Below, piece after piece: positions 18,263 to 26,183 of a stretch of DNA of 64,000 bases. The DNA is from Polaromonas sp. (GTDB lineage: Bacteria; Pseudomonadota; Gammaproteobacteria; Burkholderiales; Burkholderiaceae_C). The first letter of the stretch is position 1. Every line of letters starts with the position of its first letter. The notes beneath the pieces are model-generated. The model ran no database searches. It was given only the letters and a program-made list of their open reading frames with translations, and was not told the DNA's origin. The translations under genes were made by a program, and so were the position numbers. The stretch lies in NCBI RefSeq assembly GCF_016185115.1, contig NZ_JACPOF010000024.1, positions 1 through 64,000 on the forward strand, given 5' to 3'.

Positions 18263-19362
18263 TGCGCACTTCTTCCATGTCAGTTGCGAGAACCTTGCTG
18301 GCCCTTGGCGCCTGCATCATGCTGCTGGGTGGCTGCTCGACGGTTGGCTACTACTGGCAATCGGTCAGCGGCCATATGAAGATGGTCAACGCCGCCCGCC
18401 CGGTCGAAGAGTGGATAGGCGATGCACAGACGCCCGAACGCCTGAAGACGCGGCTGGCACTGAGCCAGCGCATCCGGCAATTTGCGGTGACGGATTTGAA
18501 GCTGCCCGACAACGCCAGCTACCACCGCTACGCCGACCTGAAGCGCAGCGCTGTGGTGTGGAGCGTGATGGCAGCGCCTGAACTGTCGCTGACACTCAAA
18601 ACCTTCTGCTTTCCAGTTGCCGGCTGCGTGGGCTATCGTGGTTATTTCAACGAAGCCGAGGCCCGGACCGAAGGCGCCAGGCTGAAGGCCGATGGTCTCG
18701 AGGTCGGCGTGTTCGGCATTCCCGCCTACTCCACCCTGGGCTGGATGAACTGGGCAGGCGGCGACCCGCTGCTCAACACCTTCATCAATTACCCCGAAGG
18801 CGAACTGGCGCGCCTCATTTTTCATGAACTGGCCCACCAGGTCGTCTATGCCAGCGGCGACACCATGTTCAACGAGTCCTTTGCGACCACCGTCGAGCGC
18901 CTGGGCAGCCAGCGCTGGCTGCAGACATGGGCCGGTGATGCAGCGCGGGTGGAGTACGCCGCTTTTGAAAAACGCCGTCAGGACTTTCGGGCGCTGACGC
19001 TGGCCACACGCCGCGAACTTGAGGCTATCTACAAGGAAGATACCGACAGCGGGGAAAAAAATGGCAAACCTGCAGCAACTGCCTTTCAACTCGAAGCCAA
19101 GGCAGCGGCCATGCAGCGCCTTCGCGACAACTATGCAAAACTCAAAATATCGTGGGGTGGCTATTCAGGCTACGACAACTGGATAGCCAACGCCAACAAC
19201 GCCTCGCTGGGCGCACAGGCCGCCTATGATGAACTGGTACCCGGTTTTGAAGCCCTGTTCGAACGCGAAGGCCGCGACTGGCAGCGGTTTTATGATGCAG
19301 TCAAACGGCTGGCCACGTTGCCAAAAGATGAACGCCGCAAGGCTTTGAAAACAAATTTATAG
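18262..19362 (+). CDS. Lipoprotein predicted aminopeptidase (zinc, HExxH)
   Basis: A 366-residue protein of the DUF2265/predicted aminopeptidase family. A lipoprotein signal with lipobox LLGGC (about residues 18-22) gives outer-envelope anchoring. The zinc motif is IFHELAHQVVYASGDT (HExxH) with NESFATTVE supplying the third ligand Glu. ATG 18262 shares one base with the preceding stop; a GTG lies 3 bp upstream. Placement behind the molybdo-enzyme suggests co-transcription, though I see no functional link. Confidence 0.88.
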   Translation: MRTSSMSVARTLLALGACIMLLGGCSTVGYYWQSVSGHMKMVNAARPVEEWIGDAQTPERLKTRLALSQRIRQFAVTDLKLPDNASYHRYADLKRSAVVWSVMAAPELSLTLKTFCFPVAGCVGYRGYFNEAEARTEGARLKADGLEVGVFGIPAYSTLGWMNWAGGDPLLNTFINYPEGELARLIFHELAHQVVYASGDTMFNESFATTVERLGSQRWLQTWAGDAARVEYAAFEKRRQDFRALTLATRRELEAIYKEDTDSGEKNGKPAATAFQLEAKAAAMQRLRDNYAKLKISWGGYSGYDNWIANANNASLGAQAAYDELVPGFEALFEREGRDWQRFYDAVKRLATLPKDERRKALKTNL

Positions 19363-19465
19363 TTCCAGTTTCCATTGGAAGCGAGAACAAGGCGCGAAGG
19401 CGCAGACAGTGCTGCGGCACGGCAAGACGAAGCAACGCAGTTATCGTTTTTAATGGAAACTGGAA
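19363..19465. repeat. 103-bp element with 14-bp terminal inverted repeats
   Basis: TTCCAGTTTCCATT (19363-19376) and AATGGAAACTGGAA (19452-19465) are perfect inverted repeats enclosing about 75 bp of GC-rich sequence. It begins at the stop codon of the aminopeptidase and ends 12 bp before the next ATG, filling nearly the whole spacer. It may be a small non-autonomous element or a processed mRNA structure between two genes. Confidence 0.6.
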
Positions 19466-19477
19466 TAAGGAGACTTC

Positions 19478-19822
19478 ATGGCTGACATCAATATCCACCG
19501 CGAACACGGCATGAGCATGGCAGATGCCCGCAAGGCCGCCTTTAAATGGGCAGAGCAGGCCGAAGAGAAGTTCGACATGGAATGCACTTACGAAGAAGGC
19601 AAGACCTCCGACGAGGTGAGCTTCTCCCGCTCGGGTGTCAACGGCACCCTGACCGTCACCAAAGACAGCTTTGAACTGCAGGCCAAGCTCGGCTTTCTGC
19701 TCGGTGCCTTCAAGGACAAGATAGAAAGCGAGATCGTCAAGAACCTGGATGCGCTGATTGCAAAAAAAGCACCTGCAGCCAAAAAAACACCCGTCCATAA
19801 ACCCGTGGCAAAAAAAACCTGA
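19478..19822 (+). CDS. Polyhydroxyalkanoic acid system family protein
   Basis: A 114-residue protein beginning MADINIHREHGMSMADARK, matching the PHA_gran_rgn family of small proteins encoded near PHA granule genes in proteobacteria. The core (1-95) ends in FLLGAFKDKIESEIVKNLDAL and is followed by a Lys/Ala/Pro tail (AAKKTPVHKPVAKKT) like that of the phasin at 6569-7084. AAGGAGAC precedes the ATG. Biochemical function is not established; a role in granule organisation is inferred from family context. Confidence 0.85.
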   Translation: MADINIHREHGMSMADARKAAFKWAEQAEEKFDMECTYEEGKTSDEVSFSRSGVNGTLTVTKDSFELQAKLGFLLGAFKDKIESEIVKNLDALIAKKAPAAKKTPVHKPVAKKT

Positions 19823-19840
19823 TTTCACACTGCGACGACA

Positions 19841-20782
19841 GTGGCCCCGAATCCGTACAACCTCGCCAGGTTCGACCTGGTGTCCATCCGGCTGGCAGTG
19901 GACTGCGTACGTACCGGCAGCCTGACGGCGGCAGCCCACGATTCCAACCTGGCGCTGGCCGCCGCGAGCCGGCGCATACGCGAACTTGAAAGCGCGCTCG
20001 GCGATGCGCTGTTTGAGCGCCATCCGCGCGGGCTTCTGCCAACACAGGCAGGCCGCGTGTTTGCCAAGCATGGCATCAACCTGCTCCAGACCATGGACCA
20101 GCTGGGCGGAGAGCTTTCCGACCTGCGACTGGGCATTGCACGCCATATACGCCTGTGCGCCAGCAGCGCAGCCATCAGCGAGTTCTTGCCGCCCCTGCTG
20201 GTGAGTTACGGCGCACTGCACCCGCAAATAAGGCTGGATCTGGAAGAACAGGTATCGCACCTGGTGGTGTCCACCCTCAAAGAGGGCCGGGCCGATGTGG
20301 CCGTGTTTGTTGAAGGCCCCGACACCACGGGCCTGCAGACCCAGGTATTTCGCCATGATGAGCTGGTGGTCCTCATGCCTGTGACGCATCGCCTTGCCAA
20401 AGGCAAAAAACCGCTGTTATTTGCCGACCTGCTCGACGAGGAATGGATCAGCCTCACAACAGGCGCCGCCGTGCTGCAGAAACAGCAGGAAGCCGCGCTG
20501 GCGGCCAAACGCCCGCTCAAGTTGCGCATGCAGGTACGCAGTTTCGATGCGGTGTGCAACCTGGTGGCCTCGGGGCTGGGCATCGCCATATTGCCCAAAG
20601 GTGCGGGCCTGTCCACACAGCAATCGGGCCAACTGTGCCGACGGCCACTGGCTGACAGCTGGGCACAGCGCTGCCTGCTGGTCGCTACCGCTGAAGGCCA
20701 GCGCGACGCCGCCATTGCATCACTGGTTGATTTTCTGGTGACGCCTTCGCAAAATGCGAAACCTGGAGGTCGTAAGCAGTAA
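19841..20782 (+). CDS. LysR-family transcriptional regulator
   Basis: A 313-residue LysR regulator. The HTH (residues about 8-66) reads DLVSIRLAVDCVRTGSLTAA through RRIRELESALGDALFERHPR, then a periplasmic-binding-like effector domain. It starts with GTG at 19841, only 18 bp after the PHA-system gene, and is followed 36 bp later by a CoA-transferase and an HMG-CoA-lyase-like gene on the same strand, which it probably controls. Unlike most LysR genes it is not divergent from its likely target. Confidence 0.88.
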   Translation: MAPNPYNLARFDLVSIRLAVDCVRTGSLTAAAHDSNLALAAASRRIRELESALGDALFERHPRGLLPTQAGRVFAKHGINLLQTMDQLGGELSDLRLGIARHIRLCASSAAISEFLPPLLVSYGALHPQIRLDLEEQVSHLVVSTLKEGRADVAVFVEGPDTTGLQTQVFRHDELVVLMPVTHRLAKGKKPLLFADLLDEEWISLTTGAAVLQKQQEAALAAKRPLKLRMQVRSFDAVCNLVASGLGIAILPKGAGLSTQQSGQLCRRPLADSWAQRCLLVATAEGQRDAAIASLVDFLVTPSQNAKPGGRKQ

Positions 20783-20818
20783 TGGACGGTAGCAGGGGGA
20801 CAGGGCAAACTTCAGGGC

Positions 20819-22069
20819 ATGACTGTTTCCGCTCAAGCGACCTCCCTGCCCTCATCCTCATCAAATCGCGGCGGCCCTCTTGTCGGGCTCAAGGTCATTG
20901 AACTTGGCCAGCTGATCGCCGGCCCCTTTGCGGCCAAAACCCTGTCAGACTTTGGCGCTGACGTCGTCAAGATAGAGCCACCCGGCGTGGGCGACCCGCT
21001 GCGCAAATGGCGGTTATTGAAAGACGGCACGTCTGTCTGGTGGCAGGTGCAGTCGCGCAACAAGCGCTCGCTGGCGCTGGACCTCAGGCAGCCGGAGGCG
21101 CAGGACATTGTGCGCAAGCTGGCCACTGAATCGGATGTGCTGATAGAGAACTTCAGGCCGGGCGCCATGGAAGGCTGGGGCCTGGGGCCGGACGAGTTGC
21201 ACAAGCTCAACCCGCGCCTCATCATGCTGCGCATCAGTGGTTACGGCCAGACTGGCCCCTACCGCGACCGGCCAGGCTTCGGCGTGGTGGCTGAAGCCAT
21301 GAGCGGCCTGCGCCACCTGACCGCAGAACCCGGCCGCGTGCCGGTGCGGGTCGGCGTCAGCATAGGCGACACGCTGGCCTCGCTGCACGGCGTGATCGGC
21401 ATCCTGATGGCGCTGCATCACCGCAACACCCAGGGTGTGGGCCAGGTCATAGACGTCGCACTGTACGAAGCCGTCTTCAACTGCATGGAAAGCCTGCTGC
21501 CCGAATATGACGCGTTTGGCGCGGTACGCGAAGCGGCAGGCAGCGCCCTGCCCGGCATCGCCCCCACTAATGCGTACCGCTGCAGCGATGGCGGATACGC
21601 CCTTGTTGCCGGGAACGGCGACAGCATATACAAACGTCTGATGAAGGCCATAGGGCGCGAGGATCTGGGCAACGACCCGGCGCTGTCAGACAACGCGGGC
21701 CGCGTGCTGCGCGTCGCAGAGATCGACGAAGCCATAGGCCAGTGGACGGCCACACGCACCGTCGGCGAAGTACTGGCCGTGCTGGACGCGGCTTCGGTGC
21801 CGGCAGGTCGCATTTATTCGATAGCAGACATCGCCGCGGACCCCCACTACAAGGCGCGCGGCATGCTGGCACAAACGCAGATGGACGATGGCAGCACACT
21901 GGCACTGCCCGGTATCGTGCCCAAGCTGTCGCTGACACCGGGCGGGCACAGACGTAACGCGCCCGCGCTGGGCCAGGACACGGACGCCGTGCTGAAGGAA
22001 CTGGGCCTGACTGCAACGCAGATTCAGGGATTGAAAGACAGGGGAATTGTGGCTGGAGCACAGATATGA
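20819..22069 (+). CDS. CaiB/BaiF-type (class III) CoA-transferase
   Basis: A 416-residue formyl-CoA-transferase-family enzyme exchanging CoA between acyl-CoA and a free acid. GLKVIELGQLIAGPFAAKTL, DFGADVVKIE, NKRSLALDL, ENFRPGAME and ISGYGQTGPYRDRPGF are family blocks; the catalytic Asp lies in VGVSIGDTLASL. It is coupled (4-nt overlap) to an HMG-CoA-lyase-like gene. The pair resembles the human SUGCT/HMGCL relationship, in which a dicarboxylate such as 3-hydroxy-3-methylglutarate is activated and then cleaved; that substrate is my inference. Confidence 0.9.
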   Translation: MTVSAQATSLPSSSSNRGGPLVGLKVIELGQLIAGPFAAKTLSDFGADVVKIEPPGVGDPLRKWRLLKDGTSVWWQVQSRNKRSLALDLRQPEAQDIVRKLATESDVLIENFRPGAMEGWGLGPDELHKLNPRLIMLRISGYGQTGPYRDRPGFGVVAEAMSGLRHLTAEPGRVPVRVGVSIGDTLASLHGVIGILMALHHRNTQGVGQVIDVALYEAVFNCMESLLPEYDAFGAVREAAGSALPGIAPTNAYRCSDGGYALVAGNGDSIYKRLMKAIGREDLGNDPALSDNAGRVLRVAEIDEAIGQWTATRTVGEVLAVLDAASVPAGRIYSIADIAADPHYKARGMLAQTQMDDGSTLALPGIVPKLSLTPGGHRRNAPALGQDTDAVLKELGLTATQIQGLKDRGIVAGAQI

Positions 22070-22986
22070 CACGTATTTATTTCAATGAGGTCGCGACCCG
22101 CGACGGTTTCCAGATCGAGCCGGAATTCGTTCCCACCGATACAAAAGTAGCGCTGATCGATGCACTGAGCGAATGCGGTTACGCAAAAATCGAAGTCACA
22201 TCGTTCACATCACCCAGGGCGATCCCGATGCTGCGCGATGCTGATGAGGTCATGGGCCGCATACGCCGCGTGCCGGGTGTCGAATACACCGTGCTTGTGC
22301 CCAACAGGCGCGGCGCAGAAAGGGCGCTGGAAGCCAAAGCCGACGAGTTGAACCTGGTCATGTCGATTTCTGAATCCCTCAATCGGGCCAACCTGCGCAT
22401 GTCCATGGCGGAAAGTTTTGCCGCCCTGCAGGACGTGTTCAAACTGGTGGATGGGCGCACGCCCATCAACATGTCACTCTCATGCGCGTTCGGATGCCCG
22501 ATCGAGGGGGACGTTCCGCAGCAAAGCATCATCGAGTGGGCTAAGCGTTTCGCCGATCTGGGCGCACGTGGACTCAGCATATGCGACACCACCGGCATGG
22601 GCCACCCCGCGCAGGTCAGCCGCATGGTGGAGGCGCTGCAGAACGAAGTCGTGAAAACCCGTCCGGAATTGCAGCTGACCCTGCACTTCCACAATACCCG
22701 CGGCATGGGCCTGGCCAATGTACTGGCCGGTGTGCAGGGTGGGGTGGTGCGGTTCGACGGTTCCCTGGCGGGCCTGGGCGGCTGTACCTACGCACCCGGC
22801 GCCAGCGGCAATATCAGCAGCGAAGACGCCATCCACATGCTCGAAGCCATGGGCTACGACACCGGCATTGACCTCGACAGGCTGTTGGGTGTCGCGCGGC
22901 AAATGCCTGGAATCGTCGGCCACGACGTGCCGGGCCAGGTGGCCAAGGCCGGACGCATCACCGACCTGCATCCGGCGCCAGTCTAA
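22066..22986 (+). CDS. Hydroxymethylglutaryl-CoA lyase family protein
   Basis: A 306-residue TIM-barrel lyase of the DRE-TIM superfamily. NEVATRDGFQIEPEFVPTD contains the metal/catalytic Arg-Asp, SLSCAFGCPIEGDV and LHFHNTRGMGLANVLAG hold metal-binding His residues, and GLGGCTYAPGASGNISSED is the flexible-loop signature with the conserved Cys. HMG-CoA lyases cut 3-hydroxy-3-methylglutaryl-CoA to acetoacetate and acetyl-CoA; close relatives cleave citramalyl-CoA and similar substrates. Translation is coupled to the CoA-transferase upstream. Confidence 0.9.
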   Translation: MTRIYFNEVATRDGFQIEPEFVPTDTKVALIDALSECGYAKIEVTSFTSPRAIPMLRDADEVMGRIRRVPGVEYTVLVPNRRGAERALEAKADELNLVMSISESLNRANLRMSMAESFAALQDVFKLVDGRTPINMSLSCAFGCPIEGDVPQQSIIEWAKRFADLGARGLSICDTTGMGHPAQVSRMVEALQNEVVKTRPELQLTLHFHNTRGMGLANVLAGVQGGVVRFDGSLAGLGGCTYAPGASGNISSEDAIHMLEAMGYDTGIDLDRLLGVARQMPGIVGHDVPGQVAKAGRITDLHPAPV

Positions 22987-23009
22987 AAAAATAGCCCCCA
23001 GGCCGGTTT

Positions 23010-23097
23010 TTGGGGTCAGAGTCCAAATTCGCCAAGCCTGCGGCTTCCCTGGAGGGACGGTGCTCAGCACCGCGGCGAAATTGGCGTCTGACCCCAA
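23010..23097. repeat. Imperfect inverted repeat starting TTGGGGTCAGA
   Basis: A 24-bp arm at 23010-23033 pairs imperfectly (about four mismatches) with 23074-23097, both outer ends being TTGGGGTCAGA/TCTGACCCCAA. It follows the lyase gene by 23 bp and could form a long stem-loop in its mRNA. It abuts a copy of the GC-rich repeat at 23105. Confidence 0.5.
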
Positions 23098-23104
23098 TAA
23101 CCGA

Positions 23105-23167
23105 CTGCCCCCCAAGGGGGCGCTGCGCCTGCAGCCCGGCGAAGCCGGTTCTGCGGCCCCTGCTTGC
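23105..23167. repeat. Dispersed GC-rich intergenic repeat, family 1, copy a
   Basis: CTGCCCCCCAAGGGGGCGCT, then GCGCCTGCAGCCCGGCGAAG and CCGGTTCTGCGGCCCC. Equivalent sequence occurs near 25217-25285, 51923-52003 (inverted), 58083-58166 and 61187-61280. Each copy has two GC hairpins (CCCCC/GGGGG and CCGGC/GCCGG). Copies are strictly intergenic here. The remainder of 22987-23247 holds no gene that I can support. Confidence 0.75.
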
Positions 23168-23247
23168 ACAGGCACCGCTACGTTCACGCCCCGGAATAAC
23201 ACCTCACGCTTAGCCGCGCGAGAAGTACTGACTGGGAAACTGGCTGA

Positions 23248-23502
23248 TCAGCTGAGGTCTGCGATCAGGTCTATGTATTGCTGCATGGCATCGTCCTGCG
23301 ACGTGCCCTTGAGGCTGTTCCATGCGTCCCACTTGGCGCGCGCGACCATGTCGCCAAAGCCGGGTTTCTTGTCGGTGTTGTCGCCCTGGCTGCCCTGCTT
23401 GTACAGGGCATAAATCTTCAGCAGGGTCGCGTTGTCGGGACGCTCGCTGAGGTTTTTGGAATCGGCCATCGCCTTGTCAAAAGCGGCTTTCAGGTCTGCC
23501 AT
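23248..23502 (-). CDS. Acyl-CoA-binding protein
   Basis: An 84-residue ACBP. It has the four-helix family pattern: MADLKAAFDKAMADSKNLSE, then LLKIYALYKQGSQGD (Tyr-Lys ligand contacts), then ARAKWDAWNSLKGTS and a final helix. ACBPs hold long-chain acyl-CoA esters in the cytosol and present them to enzymes. ATG at 23502 is preceded by CGGAGC; a longer frame to 23529 lacks such a site. It is divergent from a wax ester synthase/DGAT gene 126 bp away, an apt acyl-CoA consumer. Confidence 0.92.
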   Translation of the reverse strand: MADLKAAFDKAMADSKNLSERPDNATLLKIYALYKQGSQGDNTDKKPGFGDMVARAKWDAWNSLKGTSQDDAMQQYIDLIADLS

Positions 23503-23628
23503 GGAATGCTCCGTTTGATGGTTGCGCACCGGTCAAAGTGCTTGGGGTAACTGCCCGGTATCTTAGCCAGACACTTGCCCCCAAAATAGAGAGATTACCC
23601 GTCAGGGCGAATTTTTAGGGGTCACTCC

Positions 23629-25179
23629 ATGGTCACACGCGTCAGCGCGAAAACAGCCGGCAAACAGGCTGCACAAAAAGTTGCAAAAAGCGTTCAGAAA
23701 AATGTTGCGCGCGCCGTCTCGGGCACGCTGGGCATTTCGGGCGAACGCATGAGCAAGGTCGACACTGCCTGGCTGCGCATGGACAGCGACGCCAACCTGA
23801 TGATGATCGTTGGCGTCTGGCAGCTGGCGCCCGGCGTCAAGCACGCGGCAGTGTGCGAGCGCATTGAAAACAGCCTGCTGAAATACGACCGTTTCAGGCA
23901 GCGCGTGATGGAAGATGCCGCAGGCGCAACCTGGGTGTTTGACCGCAATTTCGACCTGGCCAACCATGTGGTGGTGGAGAAACTGCCCAAACCCGCCAGC
24001 GGCAACCAGCAGGAAGCCCTGCAGGACCGCGTGGCCGCACTGGCCACCCAGCGGCTGGACCCGAAACGCCCGCTATGGCAAATTCATCTGGTCGAGGACT
24101 ATACCGGCCCTGATGGCGTCAAGGGGAGCGCCATGATTGTGCGCATTCATCATTGCATTGCCGATGGCATCGCATTGATTTCGGTCACGATGTCGCTGGT
24201 TGATGGTGGTGCACCGCCGCCCGAACGCCGCAAAAAGACGGCGACGGCACCAGGTGCCGAAGACTGGATCACAGACACTCTGCTCAAGCCTTTCACCGAC
24301 ATCACAGTCAAGGCGCTGGGTGCCGTCGGCGAGGGCGCGGCGCGTTCGCTGGGCATGCTGGGTGACCCGAAAAAAGGCATGGAAAAAGGCGTGAGTGGCT
24401 CCATGGACATGGCCAAGGTGCTGTTTCAGGTGCTGTCAGATACAGCCGCCATGGCGCTGATGCCGGATGATTCAAAAACACGGCTCAAGGGCAAACCAGG
24501 CGGCGCCAAAAAGGTGGCCTGGTGCCAGCCAATACCGCTGGACGAGGTCAAGGCTGTCGGCAAGGCGCTCAACTGCTCCATCAACGACGTGCTGCTGAGC
24601 TGCGTGGCAGGCGCGCTGGGCGAATACCTGAAGTCGCATGGCGACGATGTCACTGGCCAGGAAATCCGCGCCATGGTGCCGGTCAACCTGCGACCCATGG
24701 AGCAGGCCTACAAACTCGGCAACCGCTTCGGCCTGGTGCCGCTGGTGCTGCCCATCGGCGTCGAAAACCCGATTGAACGTGTGTATGAAGTACGCCGTCG
24801 CATGGCCGCACTCAAGGGCAGCTACCAGCCGCTGCTGGCATTCAGCCTGCTGGCGGTAGCGGGCCTGCTGATCAAACCGGCGCAGGATGTGATGCTCAAC
24901 CTATTCGCCAGGAAGACCACCGCCGTCATGACCAACGTGCCGGGGCCGCGTGAAAAGCTCAAGTTCTGCGGATCAACGCTGGAGCAAAGCATGTTCTGGG
25001 TGCCGCAGTCTGGCGATGTCGGCCTGGGCGTATCAATTCTGAGCTACGGCGGCGGTGTGCAGTTCGGTGTCATCACAGACAGCACCCTGTGCCCGGACCC
25101 GCAGCGCATCATCGGCGAGTTCGTGCCCGAATTCGCCAAACTCTCCATCGTCACGCTGATGCTGCCCTGGGGAGAGTGA
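23629..25179 (+). CDS. Wax ester synthase / diacylglycerol acyltransferase (WS/DGAT)
   Basis: A 516-residue bifunctional O-acyltransferase joining acyl-CoA to a fatty alcohol or diacylglycerol. After a basic N-terminal extension (1-40) come MSKVDTAWLRMDS, the catalytic HHxxxDG motif as HHCIADG (H174, H175, D179), PLWQIHLVEDY and the C-terminal DUF1298-type block with MTNVPGPREKL and GVSILSYGGGVQFGV. About 55 residues longer than Acinetobacter AtfA, partly from the extension and from a linker around 195-275. Paired with the acyl-CoA-binding protein gene and, at a distance, with the fatty acyl-CoA reductase. Confidence 0.92.
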   Translation: MVTRVSAKTAGKQAAQKVAKSVQKNVARAVSGTLGISGERMSKVDTAWLRMDSDANLMMIVGVWQLAPGVKHAAVCERIENSLLKYDRFRQRVMEDAAGATWVFDRNFDLANHVVVEKLPKPASGNQQEALQDRVAALATQRLDPKRPLWQIHLVEDYTGPDGVKGSAMIVRIHHCIADGIALISVTMSLVDGGAPPPERRKKTATAPGAEDWITDTLLKPFTDITVKALGAVGEGAARSLGMLGDPKKGMEKGVSGSMDMAKVLFQVLSDTAAMALMPDDSKTRLKGKPGGAKKVAWCQPIPLDEVKAVGKALNCSINDVLLSCVAGALGEYLKSHGDDVTGQEIRAMVPVNLRPMEQAYKLGNRFGLVPLVLPIGVENPIERVYEVRRRMAALKGSYQPLLAFSLLAVAGLLIKPAQDVMLNLFARKTTAVMTNVPGPREKLKFCGSTLEQSMFWVPQSGDVGLGVSILSYGGGVQFGVITDSTLCPDPQRIIGEFVPEFAKLSIVTLMLPWGE

Positions 25180-25195
25180 ATAGCTCACCCCTGTT

Positions 25196-25216
25196 GAGGC
25201 TCACTTCGTGAGCCTC
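25196..25216. terminator. Hairpin after the WS/DGAT gene
   Basis: GAGGCTCAC, TTC loop, GTGAGCCTC: perfect 9-bp arms starting 17 bp after the stop codon. A pyrimidine-rich CTCTCCCC follows, not a true T-run, so termination is plausible but not certain. Confidence 0.5.
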
Positions 25217-25285
25217 CTCTCCCCTTGCAGGGGACGGCGCCTGCGGCCTGGCGAAGCCAGTTCCGCGGCCCCTGCTGGAAAGGAT
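25217..25285. repeat. Dispersed GC-rich intergenic repeat, family 1, copy b
   Basis: CTCCCCTTGCAGGGGACG, then GCGCCTGCGGCCTGGCGAAG and CCAGTTCCGCGGCCCCTGC. The loop bases and the compensated change CCGGC/GCCGG to CTGGC/GCCAG show the hairpin is kept although the sequence drifts. It lies between the convergent WS/DGAT and coaX genes. Confidence 0.7.
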
Positions 25286-25310
25286 GCCAGTGTGCTGCGC
25301 CTCGCAGATA

Positions 25311-26078
25311 CTAGGCCGCGAAACGTCGCGAGGCGATCTCGAGCAACCCGTCAAAAATCAGGCTTTCGACCAGCTCGACCTTCACTGACATGCTGGGCGC
25401 CATCTTCCATCCGGCGCCACCGGTCATGATGCATTCAGGGGCTTCGCCACAATGGGCAGTGAGGTTTTCAACCATGCGCTGAACGGCGCCCGCAATGGCA
25501 AATGTCCCCCCGCTGGTCAGTGCGTCGCTGGTATTGGTCGGGAAGTCACACACCTCCCCGGTCGGCACGTGCAGGCCCGCCGTGCCGGACTCCAGCGCAC
25601 GCAACATGATGCCGTGGCCCGGCAGGATGATGCCGCCGAGGAATTTGCCCGTCGCGTCAATCGCCTCGACGGTCACAGCTGTGCCCACCATCACGACAAT
25701 GCAGGGCTTGTTGATGCCGCGCCGCAGCAGGCGATGGCGAGCACCGATTATGGCTACCCAGCGGTCTGCGCCCAGACGTGCTGGATGGTCGTAGCCATTG
25801 GTAAGACCAGCCTCCTGTGGGCTGGACACCACCCACTGCGGCGCCACATCCCAAAGTTCGATCTGCTCGGCCACCCGACGTTTGATGGCATCGCCGGCAA
25901 CGATGCAGCCCAGGATTTTGGACGGCGCTGCAATGCTGCGCCATTCTTCTTCAGCCAGCCTGTCGATGTTTTCAAGAAACACCGCACCATGCGCCAACGG
26001 TTTTGCGCCAGCTGCGACAGAGTCGTACTGGGCCCACTTCAGGCGGGTATTGCCCACATCAAGAGCCAGGAAGGTCAT
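25311..26078 (-). CDS. coaX: Type III pantothenate kinase
   Basis: A 255-residue ASKHA-fold kinase phosphorylating pantothenate, the first step of coenzyme A synthesis. [17 protein letters not shown] is the phosphate-1 motif with the catalytic Asp; [20 protein letters not shown] and [14 protein letters not shown] (phosphate 2) and [15 protein letters not shown] follow. TGTAVT and DRW are diagnostic for CoaX rather than CoaA. ATG 26078 gives the normal length. In betaproteobacteria coaX often follows birA; here a LuxR-type gene is upstream instead. Confidence 0.94.
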   Translation of the reverse strand: MTFLALDVGNTRLKWAQYDSVAAGAKPLAHGAVFLENIDRLAEEEWRSIAAPSKILGCIVAGDAIKRRVAEQIELWDVAPQWVVSSPQEAGLTNGYDHPARLGADRWVAIIGARHRLLRRGINKPCIVVMVGTAVTVEAIDATGKFLGGIILPGHGIMLRALESGTAGLHVPTGEVCDFPTNTSDALTSGGTFAIAGAVQRMVENLTAHCGEAPECIMTGGAGWKMAPSMSVKVELVESLIFDGLLEIASRRFAA

Positions 26079-26183
26079 GGGGCTGCATTATGAACAGGTT
26101 TGACGTGCAGGAACGAAGTTTGCAGAACACGCAGCTAGAGGTTTTCCAGTAGCAGCAAACTGCAGGATGGCGTGCTGTTGCCG

